Below, piece by piece: positions 1-6,473 of a DNA stretch of 9,997 bases (positions are counted from its first letter, which is position 1; every line of letters starts with the position of its first letter). Location: assembly GCA_012797825.1 (NCBI GenBank), contig JAAZOI010000086.1:1-9997 (forward strand), read 5' to 3'. Under the pieces are notes generated by a model. That model was not told the DNA's origin. It did not search any database and saw nothing but the letters and a program-made list of their open reading frames with translations. The position numbers and the translations under genes are program-made. The DNA comes from Eubacteriaceae bacterium. Lineage in GTDB: Bacteria; Bacillota; Clostridia; Eubacteriales; UBA1433.

Positions 1-312
1 TATATTATAATAGCGACATACGGACACGAGTACGATTATGAGGTTCTTGACAGTTTATATAAAAAGCCGTGCAATCCCGCATACATAGGACTGCTCTCGT
101 CGAAAGTTAAAGTAGAGCAAACAATAGGAAGATTCGCGGACAGGAAAGGCGCGCAAGTCAATCTGAAAAATTTATACACTCCCGCAGGGCTTGATATAGG
201 AGGCAGCACGCCTGATGAAATCGCGGTATCGATAATATCCCAGATGCAGGCGGTGAGATATAATAAAAAAGGGCATAAGCACTTAAGAGAAGAATGGTAT
301 CTAAGTAAATAA
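1..312 (+). CDS. XdhC/CoxI family protein, C-terminal part (5' end outside window)
   Basis: Frame 1 is open from the left edge to a TAA at 310-312 and gives the last 103 residues of a protein. The visible part matches the C-terminal Rossmann-like XdhC_C domain: a TYGHEYD segment, then AYIGLLSSKVK, then PAGLDIGGSTPDEIAVSI. The last is the family signature (usually P.GLDIGa.TPeEIAvSI). XdhC-family proteins help insert or deliver the (sulfurated) molybdenum cofactor to xanthine dehydrogenase-type and other molybdenum hydroxylases in the cytoplasm. In clostridia they often sit in purine or selenium-dependent hydroxylase clusters. The gene is closed off by a strong hairpin terminator 9 nt after the stop, so it belongs to an operon to the left. 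The family call is secure; the enzyme it serves cannot be told from here. Confidence 0.88.
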   Translation, partial: YIIIATYGHEYDYEVLDSLYKKPCNPAYIGLLSSKVKVEQTIGRFADRKGAQVNLKNLYTPAGLDIGGSTPDEIAVSIISQMQAVRYNKKGHKHLREEWYLSK

Positions 313-319
313 AATATAC

Positions 320-349
320 AAAAAGCGCCGTATGAATACGGCGCTTTTT
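320..349 (+). terminator. Intrinsic terminator after the xdhC-family gene
   Basis: A 13-bp perfect stem (320-332 pairing with 337-349, core AAGCGCCGTA) has a TGAA tetraloop and a T run built into its 3' arm (345-349). It begins 8 nt after the TAA of the xdhC-family gene and separates that transcript from rtcB. Confidence 0.92.
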
Positions 350-386
350 GCTTGCGTTATTTTGTATTTTTATATAATATTTCGTA

Positions 387-416
387 TTGTATATGAATAT
401 TATTAAATGTTATAAT
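387..416 (+). promoter_or_regulatory. Promoter of rtcB (extended -10)
   Basis: A perfect -10 TATAAT (411-416) is preceded by TGT (408-410), which makes an extended TGnTATAAT element. A weak -35, TTGTAT (387-392), lies 18 bp upstream. Transcription would start near 423, leaving a leader of about 45 nt to the favoured rtcB start. Assigned by consensus matching only. Confidence 0.55.
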
Positions 417-468
417 TAATTAGTAATAAAATTAACTTATGACAAAAATGAAGAAAAGGCAGATAAAA

Positions 469-1677
469 ATGATTAAAATAGAAGGGCTTCACAATACGGC
501 TCTATGTTACTGCGACGAACTTGAAAGCGCTGCCGCGGCGCAAATAAAAACGGTATGCGATCAGGAATATTTTGCGGGAAGTAAAATCAGAATAATGCCT
601 GATGTTCACGCAGGCATGGGGTGTACAATCGGCACAACTATGACAATCTCAGACAAAGTTGTTCCGGGCATGGTGGGGGTGGATATAGGGTGCGGAATGG
701 AAACAGTAAAAATACTGCAAAAAGAAATAGATTTAAAAAAGCTTGACGAGCTTGTACATAAAAAAATACCGTGCGGACGCGATATAAGAAAAAGTTATCA
801 TCCGTTTAACGACTTTATTGATTTATCGCTTTTAAGATGCGCGAAGCATGTTAATTTGGAGCGAGCGAAAAAAAGCATAGGCACGCTTGGGGGAGGAAAC
901 CATTTCATAGAAGCGGACAAATCAGATGACGGGCAGATATACATTGTAGTGCATTCCGGCAGCCGCCATATAGGCAATGAAGTGGCGAAGTTTTATCAGG
1001 ATGAAGGGTATCATTCGCTTTGCGGAAACGCCAGATTTCAGATAGAGCAGACGATAGAAGAACTTAAGGCGAAGGGCAGACATAATGAAATAGAAAGCAC
1101 AATAAAAAGCTTAAAATCTCAGAATTCCGCTGCTTTAAGCATACCCAATGATCTTACATACGTGCAAGGCGGATTGTTTGACGACTATATTCACGATATG
1201 CAGATAATACAGCATTTCGCGATGTTAAACCGCAAGGCAATGACGGATGTTATTATAAAGGGAATGGGGCTTACTTGCGAAGAGGAATTTACTACTGTTC
1301 ATAATTACATTGATACAGAAAATATGATACTGCGCAAAGGTTCGGTATCAGCGCAAAAAGGTGAGAAATTATTAATACCTATAAATATGAGGGACGGAAG
1401 CTTGATTTGCCAGGGCAAAGGCAACGATGACTGGAATTGCTCGGCTCCGCACGGAGCGGGGCGTATTATGAGCAGAAGAGCGGCGTTTGATAAGCTGTCG
1501 CTTGATGAATACATAAAAGAGATGGAAGGTATCTACACCACGTGTGTTATGAAAGACACTCTTGACGAATCGCCGATGGCGTATAAGAGCATGAATGAAA
1601 TAACAAAGCAAATAACACCGACGGCAGATATAATTTGCCGTATAAAACCGATATACAACTTTAAAGCGGCAGAATAG
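469..1677 (+). CDS. rtcB: RtcB family RNA ligase (3'-phosphate/5'-OH)
   Basis: RtcB joins RNA 2',3'-cyclic-phosphate or 3'-phosphate ends to 5'-OH ends, using GTP and Mn2+ through a GMP-histidine intermediate. In bacteria it acts in RNA repair. From the start at 469 the protein has 402 residues, the usual length of bacterial RtcB. Signature blocks are present in order: MPDVHAGMGCTIG, VGVDIGCGM (metal ligands D72, C75), LGGGNHF (H145), HSGSRHIG (H162), VHNY (H278) and SAPHGAGRIMSR with the guanylated H328, so the ligase should be active. An upstream ATG at 439 would add 10 lysine-rich residues but has no Shine-Dalgarno. The ATG at 469 has AAAAGG 9 nt upstream and matches where the family normally begins (MIKIEGLHNT). 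No archease, RtcA or RtcR gene is adjacent. The GNAT gene 45 bp downstream may be co-transcribed. Confidence 0.95.
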   Translation: MIKIEGLHNTALCYCDELESAAAAQIKTVCDQEYFAGSKIRIMPDVHAGMGCTIGTTMTISDKVVPGMVGVDIGCGMETVKILQKEIDLKKLDELVHKKIPCGRDIRKSYHPFNDFIDLSLLRCAKHVNLERAKKSIGTLGGGNHFIEADKSDDGQIYIVVHSGSRHIGNEVAKFYQDEGYHSLCGNARFQIEQTIEELKAKGRHNEIESTIKSLKSQNSAALSIPNDLTYVQGGLFDDYIHDMQIIQHFAMLNRKAMTDVIIKGMGLTCEEEFTTVHNYIDTENMILRKGSVSAQKGEKLLIPINMRDGSLICQGKGNDDWNCSAPHGAGRIMSRRAAFDKLSLDEYIKEMEGIYTTCVMKDTLDESPMAYKSMNEITKQITPTADIICRIKPIYNFKAAE

Positions 1678-1722
1678 GTTTATATTAATTAATTATATTA
1701 TTAAATTGACGGAGACATAATA

Positions 1723-2229
1723 ATGGATTTTATATTAATAAAATGGAAACTCTCTGACGCAAAGGATGTGGCGCACTTTGCGAACAATAAAAAAATAGCC
1801 GATAATTTGCGCGACGCTTTTCCGCACCCGTACACTTTAAAAGACGCACAAGAATTTATCGGTAATTGCCTTTCTGCTGATGAGTCGGAAAAGATTTTCC
1901 GCGCTATTGAAATTGACGGCAAAGCCGCGGGCAGCATAGGCGTGTTTAAGGGAAGCGATATATACAGAAAGAGCGCCGAGCTGGGATACTGGCTTGCAGA
2001 GCCTTTTTGGGGCAGGGGGGTAATGAGCGCGGCCGCTGCGCAGATATGCGCCGAAGCTTTTTACAAACTTGATATAGTCAGAATTTTCGCGGAGCCTTTT
2101 GCAACAAACGCCGCAAGCAGAAAAGTGCTTGAAAAGGCGGGTTTTGCACTGGAAGGCGTAATGAAAAACGCCGCGGTAAAAAACGGGCAGATAATTGATT
2201 ATTGTATGTATGCATTATTAAAAGTGTAA
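1723..2229 (+). CDS. GNAT family N-acetyltransferase, RimJ/RimL type
   Basis: This 168-residue protein is a single Gcn5-related acetyltransferase domain of the Acetyltransf_3 (RimJ/RimL) type, which moves acetyl from acetyl-CoA to an amino group. Visible landmarks are the beta-strand segment ELGYWLAEPFWGRGVMSAA (residues 86-104) with the pyrophosphate-binding WGRGV loop at 96-100, and the C-terminal helix NAASRKVLEKAGF (129-141), typical of this subgroup. Such proteins acetylate ribosomal protein N-termini, other small molecules or antibiotics; the substrate here cannot be read from sequence. GGAG lies 8 nt upstream of the ATG. The gene follows rtcB after 45 bp with no clear terminator or promoter between them, so it may be the second gene of the rtcB transcript. 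No terminator is evident after it. Confidence 0.92.
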   Translation: MDFILIKWKLSDAKDVAHFANNKKIADNLRDAFPHPYTLKDAQEFIGNCLSADESEKIFRAIEIDGKAAGSIGVFKGSDIYRKSAELGYWLAEPFWGRGVMSAAAAQICAEAFYKLDIVRIFAEPFATNAASRKVLEKAGFALEGVMKNAAVKNGQIIDYCMYALLKV

Positions 2230-2263
2230 TAACCAATACTATTTATCAGAATAAAAACTGTTG

Positions 2264-2281
2264 TATTAAAAGCTTTTAATA
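2264..2281. promoter_or_regulatory. 18-bp perfect palindrome upstream of the flavoredoxin-rubredoxin gene
   Basis: TATTAAAAGCTTTTAATA reads identically on both strands. It sits 41 bp before the ATG at 2322, inside the only upstream gap (2230-2321). A weak -35-like TTGTAT (2261-2266) and -10-like TAAACT (2285-2290), 18 bp apart, would flank it, so the palindrome would occupy the promoter spacer, a position suited to a repressor. The promoter elements are poor matches and the regulator is unknown. It could also be chance in AT-rich DNA. Confidence 0.35.
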
Positions 2282-2321
2282 TGGTAAACTTATGAAAACA
2301 TTGCAAGGAGGATAGAATTTT

Positions 2322-2969
2322 ATGAATAAAAACGCGTTTCGAAACATTTCCTACGGATTATACGTTCTTTCATCATGGGATAATACCAGCCCTACCGGTT
2401 GCACGATAAACAGCGTTATGCAGATAACGTCGGAGCCTGCCACAATTGCGATAAGCGTAAACCATAATAATTTCACAAATTCATGCATTGATAAATCAGG
2501 TAAATTCGCCATATCCGTCTTATCGGTAAATTCCGACCCGTCTATAATCGGTACATTCGGTTTTAAAAGCGGAAAAGACGTTAACAAGTTTGAATCGGTA
2601 AAATACGATAATATACAAGGTATGCCAGTTCTTAAAGATTGCTGCGCCTATATTATCTGCGAAGTGATAAACAAAATGGAAACGGACACGCATACCGTAT
2701 TTTTGGGCAAAGTCGTTGACGCCGATATTTTATCTGACGGCGAACCTATGACATACGCATATTACCATAAAGTCATAAAAGGAAAAAGCCCCCAAAACGC
2801 TCCCACTTATATTGCAAATGAAGGCAAAGAAAATATGAATAAAGGAAAATATGTCTGCAGCGTTTGCGGATATGTTTACGACGGCGAGATACCGTTTGAA
2901 AATCTGCCCGATGATTACAAGTGTCCTGTTTGCGGCGCGCCAAAATCGGCTTTTGTAAAGCAGCAATAA
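2322..2969 (+). CDS. hrb: High-molecular-weight rubredoxin (flavin reductase-rubredoxin fusion)
   Basis: The 215-residue protein has two domains. Residues 1 to about 155 are an FMN-binding flavin reductase/flavoredoxin domain (start [15 protein letters not shown], with the [17 protein letters not shown]-site segment). A short linker leads to a C-terminal rubredoxin (about 176-212) whose iron ligands are C179, C182, C201 and C204 (CSVCGY and [11 protein letters not shown]). This is the architecture of Hrb from acetogens and clostridia, an NAD(P)H-dependent electron donor to flavodiiron proteins that reduce O2 or NO in the anaerobe's cytoplasm. No flavodiiron gene is visible here, so the partner must be encoded elsewhere. 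The two Cys pairs are separated by only 18 residues, shorter than the roughly 29 of classical rubredoxin. AAGGAGG lies 10 nt upstream of the ATG. The gene is followed by a strong terminator and looks monocistronic. Confidence 0.93.
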   Translation: MNKNAFRNISYGLYVLSSWDNTSPTGCTINSVMQITSEPATIAISVNHNNFTNSCIDKSGKFAISVLSVNSDPSIIGTFGFKSGKDVNKFESVKYDNIQGMPVLKDCCAYIICEVINKMETDTHTVFLGKVVDADILSDGEPMTYAYYHKVIKGKSPQNAPTYIANEGKENMNKGKYVCSVCGYVYDGEIPFENLPDDYKCPVCGAPKSAFVKQQ

Positions 2970-3003
2970 AAACCTATATAAGTCTCACATAGAATAAAAA
3001 ACT

Positions 3004-3027
3004 AACGCCGCTTATCGCGGCGTTTTT
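3004..3027 (+). terminator. Terminator after hrb, probably bidirectional
   Basis: An 8-bp GC-rich stem (AACGCCGC 3004-3011 pairing with 3017-3024, loop 3012-3016) ends in TTTTT at 3023-3027. On the minus strand the same hairpin is followed after two bases by a run of six T (complement of 2996-3001). It could therefore also stop transcripts of the convergent minus-strand operon that read through the repeat array. Confidence 0.88.
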
Positions 3028-3170
3028 ATATGTCTGCTGTTTATAAAAGTACATAAGCGTCTATAGGTATTATATAAATAAAAAAGAATAAGGCTTTTAT
3101 ATGTCTTGTGTAAATAAAAAATATAAAGCTTTTATATGTCTTGTGTAAATAAAAAATATTAAGCTTTTAT
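3024..3170. repeat. Tandem array of a 35-bp AT-rich unit
   Basis: Two units, 3091-3125 and 3126-3160, are identical at 33 of 35 positions. Each begins with AGGCTTTTAT or AAGCTTTTAT and contains TATGTCTTGTG followed by TAAATAAAAAATAT. A third partial unit (3161-3170, AAGCTTTTAT) contains the complement of the stop codon of the LRR gene. A degenerate copy starts near 3024 (TTTTATATGTCT shared exactly), and a more decayed one lies around 3057-3090, which keeps the spacing near 35 bp. The array fills the convergent gap between hrb and the minus-strand operon. There are no variable spacers between copies and no cas genes, so it is not a CRISPR. The function is unknown; slipped-strand duplication at a gene end is the simplest origin. 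Confidence 0.8.
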
Positions 3171-4933
3171 AAATCGTATTTTCGGCCATGCATATCAGCA
3201 AAATAAGTGGCTTTGTAATCGAGAAGATAACTTATAAAATCCACCTTGCGGTTAGCATTAGCGTATTCTATAAACGCGCCTATATTGTCTTTAGTTATAA
3301 CATCGGCAATAGATACTAAATCTCTCAAAGTTGTGACATAATATTTTTTTATTATCTCAATAACAATATCATTGCCGTTTGCTTTTATAAAGCTGATATA
3401 ATTTTGAGCCGCATCAGCCGTCCATGTTTTAAAGTCCGCAAGCCTGCTTACGGCAACCGTAATTTTAGTTTTTTTGTCTTTAATGAATTCAAATAATTCA
3501 TCGTATATTTCAAAATCTATAAAATATCCGTCTTTGGATATACAGAATGAATGTAAAAACATTTCATAGCGCGCTTCATCTTTAAAAAAATTTTTAGGTA
3601 TCGCAACGAATGTAATGTCTTTATCTAAATTATTTGAGAATTTTATTTCAAGGGGAATTTTTATTTCGTCTATCAAATCTGTAAGCTCAAGCGATTTATT
3701 ATCGGTAGGGCGCATAATTATCTGCGATAAATTCGCGCATTCCGAGAAAAGTCCGCCGCCTGTAGAATCAATGCTGTCTGGTATGCTTACCTGAGACAGG
3801 CTTTTGCATTCGTAAAACGCGCCGTAGCCAATGTTATCCACTCTGTCGGGAATGTATACATTATCAATTAATTCGCATCCGCTGAAAGCCCAGTGACCGA
3901 TGGATGAGACATTTTCGGGGATGCTGAGATTTTTTAAACTTTTGCACGCATAAAAAGCTTCATCGCCTATATATTCCACGCCGGCGGGTATTACAATTTC
4001 AGAAAGCTTTGTGCATTCCTTAAATAAGCTGTCTTTTATAGCTTTTGTGCTTGGCGGAAGGGTTATTCTAAGCAGTTTGTTGCAGTCCGAAAAAACGCCG
4101 ATACCCAGATTGGTGACATTTTTCGGGATAGTCACGTTTGCAAGCCGGCGGCAGGCGGAAAACGCTCTATCGCCTATAGTCGTGACATTGGCAGGTATAT
4201 GAATGCCCGCAAGGTTAGTGCAGCCGTTAAAAGCTCTGCTTTTAATTTCCGTAACGCTTGAAGGGATGTCAATTTTCGTAAGACGTATGCATGTTTCAAA
4301 TAATCGCTCTTCTATTACAGTAATGCCGTTAGGCAGGTTTATTTTAGATAAGTTTCTGCATAGAGAAAACGCTTTAGGCTCAATTTCGCTAACGGTCAGC
4401 GGAAGCGCGAATTCAAGAATACTGTTGCAGCCTGTAAATGCTTCTGCGCCTATTTTGCATACTTTAGAAGGAATTTTAACGCCTGTAAGTTTTACGCAGT
4501 TTTTAAATATTCCGCTGCTTATCTCACTCAATGCGGATGAAAGGCTTATGCTTTTTAATTTGTCGCAGCTGGCAAAAGCTTCCGCGCCTATGTGCTTTAC
4601 AGAGCTTGGAATTTCAACGTCCGTTAAACTGACGCAATAAGAAAAAGCATTATCTCCAATGGATATAATGCTGTAGGGAAGGTCTATATTTTTTAATTTC
4701 AGACAACCTTCAAAAGCTCTTGCGCCTATTGAGGTAATACCTGACGGAATGTTAATTTCCATTAAATTGGTGCAGCCGAAGAAAGCGCTCGCACCGATTG
4801 CCGTAACATTAATGTCGTCAATTCTTGAAGGCACATTGCAGAACGAAACGGTTTTATCTGAGTTTTTATACTTTGTTATTGTTATTTCGCCCGTGTTTTC
4901 ATTTAGTAAATATTCAAACTCATCAAGGTGCAT
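3167..4933 (-). CDS. Cytosolic TpLRR/BspA-type leucine-rich repeat protein
   Basis: This 588-residue protein contains sixteen LRR_5 (BspA, Treponema-type) repeats with consensus IPxxVxxIGxxAFxxCxxL. The conserved Cys falls at 54, 77, 100 and then every 23 residues to 399 without a single indel. Residues 405-588 form a separate alpha/beta then helical domain that I do not recognise. Most BspA proteins are secreted or surface proteins; this one has no signal peptide, membrane segment or cell-wall anchor, so a cytosolic binding role is likely. The start is supported by AAGGA 8 nt before the ATG, and the gene begins 15 nt after the AAA+ ATPase stop, so it is the last gene of that operon. Inference: it could be a recognition or adaptor subunit for the ATPase/VWA pair. 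Its stop codon lies within the flanking 35-bp repeat array. Confidence 0.9.
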   Translation of the reverse strand: MHLDEFEYLLNENTGEITITKYKNSDKTVSFCNVPSRIDDINVTAIGASAFFGCTNLMEINIPSGITSIGARAFEGCLKLKNIDLPYSIISIGDNAFSYCVSLTDVEIPSSVKHIGAEAFASCDKLKSISLSSALSEISSGIFKNCVKLTGVKIPSKVCKIGAEAFTGCNSILEFALPLTVSEIEPKAFSLCRNLSKINLPNGITVIEERLFETCIRLTKIDIPSSVTEIKSRAFNGCTNLAGIHIPANVTTIGDRAFSACRRLANVTIPKNVTNLGIGVFSDCNKLLRITLPPSTKAIKDSLFKECTKLSEIVIPAGVEYIGDEAFYACKSLKNLSIPENVSSIGHWAFSGCELIDNVYIPDRVDNIGYGAFYECKSLSQVSIPDSIDSTGGGLFSECANLSQIIMRPTDNKSLELTDLIDEIKIPLEIKFSNNLDKDITFVAIPKNFFKDEARYEMFLHSFCISKDGYFIDFEIYDELFEFIKDKKTKITVAVSRLADFKTWTADAAQNYISFIKANGNDIVIEIIKKYYVTTLRDLVSIADVITKDNIGAFIEYANANRKVDFISYLLDYKATYFADMHGRKYDL

Positions 4934-4948
4934 TTACATTTTCCTTGT

Positions 4949-6472
4949 CTATAATTCTTTTACCATTTCTTCAAGCTTTGTCATATCCTGTATAAGAGCT
5001 TTTTCTTTCTGGTCAAATAAAAGTTCTTTGTTGTATCTTAAATACGACGCGTTCGGATGTTCGGCAAGGAAGCGTATGGAATGATAATTATAAGTAAGTT
5101 CCGTTACAAATATTATTAATTCCTGACCGAGACCGAAAATAGAGCTTATGAATTTAAAAGCGTTGTCAAGCGATACGTTTACTTCGCTTGCGCGTTTTTC
5201 TTCCTGGCTTGCTCTTTTTGAGAAATAATCTCTTATTTTCTCAAATGCCTTAAATCCGTCTTCGCCCGATGATGCGTTTGCGTCTTCTGTATATTTCTTT
5301 AATAAAGCAAGAGCGTTTTTATAGTTCTGTACTTCTTTTTTGTCTATTGTGCCGTTTGCTATATTCTGTGTGATAATGTTTTCCGCTTCGGCGCAGTAAT
5401 CCACAACGGAAGTATAACTAAAATCTTCCGACTGATAAAATTCGCGCAGCTGTTTTAAGTAATTATATAAAAGCTCTGTAATTGTTTCGTCTCTCATGCA
5501 GGCATTCATAAGCGACGCCACTTTTTCAAGCAGCATGCTTAAAAAGCTCAGTTTTTCGTCAAACGAAGCGCGCATGATTTTGTCTCTGTCGGCAGTGTTT
5601 AATACGCCCGCTAAAATGTCGTCAAAATTATAGTCGTTTTTGTATTTATTGTATAATTCATAAAAATTAGTAAAATGCGCCGCGACATCCTTGTGCTGAA
5701 TATACTGAAGTACAAGGGATTTCTTGACTTTAATGTTAAGCTGTTCGTACATAGTTATAACTTGAGATAAATCGTCCCAGCCTCTTGCCGTTACAATTTC
5801 TTTTCCTTCAACAGTGGTCTCCACTTTGTAAAAATTGTTTTCGTTTATGTCAAGATAGCTTATTATGGCGTTGTGTACGTTATACTCATACGCGTATTTT
5901 TTCCATACTTTATAATCGGCTTCCACGTTAACAAGCTTTATTCTGTCAAGCGTAACCGTATCGAATTCTTTTACGGACTTATTATATTCGGGAGGGTTTC
6001 CCGCAGCTACTACTACCCAGCCGTCAGGAACTTTGTGCTGGCCGAATTGTTTTAACTGCAAAAATTGCAGCATGGTGGGAGCCAGAGTTTCAGAAGCGCA
6101 GTTTATTTCGTCAATAAACAATATGCCTTCTTTTTTGCCTGTTTTTTCCATCGTTTCATAAACGGACGCGATTATTTCGCTCATTGTGTATTCCGTTATT
6201 TTATAGCAATCGTCTCCGTATTTTCTGTCTGTAATGAACGGAAGGCCTATAGCGCTTTGCCTTGTGTGGTGCGTAATGGAATAGGATACGAGCCCTACTC
6301 CGACTTCTTTAGCTATCTGGCTCATAATAGCCGTTTTGCCCAGCCCCGGAGCTCCGATAAGAAGTATCGGTCTCTGCCTTACGCGGCTTATTGCGTATTC
6401 GCCGAATTCGTTTTTGGTTAAATAGATTTTTAAAGTGTTTTTTATTTCTTGTTTTGCTTCAAAAATATTCAT
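4949..6472 (-). CDS. MoxR/CbbQ-like AAA+ ATPase
   Basis: An AAA+ ATPase of the MoxR/AAA_5 group, 507 residues from the start chosen here. Walker A is GAPGLGKT (40-47), Walker B ILFIDE (117-122), sensor 1 lies in AAGNPPEYN (N159), and a candidate arginine finger is in LDRIK (R177). All key residues are intact, so ATP hydrolysis is expected. About 300 residues follow the ATPase core, mostly helical and charged, with no family I can name. MoxR ATPases act as chaperones that remodel or activate partners and are usually paired with VWA proteins, as here. An in-frame ATG at 6493 exists, but the ATG at 6472 has AAAAGG 7 nt upstream and starts 1 nt after the stop of the VWA gene, typical of translational coupling. 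The LRR gene follows after 15 nt. Confidence 0.93.
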   Translation of the reverse strand: MNIFEAKQEIKNTLKIYLTKNEFGEYAISRVRQRPILLIGAPGLGKTAIMSQIAKEVGVGLVSYSITHHTRQSAIGLPFITDRKYGDDCYKITEYTMSEIIASVYETMEKTGKKEGILFIDEINCASETLAPTMLQFLQLKQFGQHKVPDGWVVVAAGNPPEYNKSVKEFDTVTLDRIKLVNVEADYKVWKKYAYEYNVHNAIISYLDINENNFYKVETTVEGKEIVTARGWDDLSQVITMYEQLNIKVKKSLVLQYIQHKDVAAHFTNFYELYNKYKNDYNFDDILAGVLNTADRDKIMRASFDEKLSFLSMLLEKVASLMNACMRDETITELLYNYLKQLREFYQSEDFSYTSVVDYCAEAENIITQNIANGTIDKKEVQNYKNALALLKKYTEDANASSGEDGFKAFEKIRDYFSKRASQEEKRASEVNVSLDNAFKFISSIFGLGQELIIFVTELTYNYHSIRFLAEHPNASYLRYNKELLFDQKEKALIQDMTKLEEMVKEL

Positions 6473-6473
6473 A

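Noticed and set aside
439..468. Upstream ATG at 439 (or 448) as the rtcB start
   Set aside because: No Shine-Dalgarno precedes it, and the extra Lys-rich residues are outside the usual family N-terminus.
3024..3170. Possible CRISPR array
   Set aside because: Units are directly adjacent with no unique spacers, are very AT-rich, and no cas genes are in the window.
4203..4640. Open frame of 145 codons on the + strand, and similar ones at 4011-4202 and 4749-5084
   Set aside because: They lie antisense to the LRR gene (the last also to the 3' end of the ATPase gene), and their long open stretches follow from the 69-bp repeat periodicity of the minus-strand gene. No ribosome binding site or recognisable domain.
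6065..6421. Open frame of 118 codons on the + strand
   Set aside because: Antisense to the AAA+ ATPase core, whose Walker motifs are clear. The predicted peptide is rich in Phe/Tyr/Ser without a family signature.
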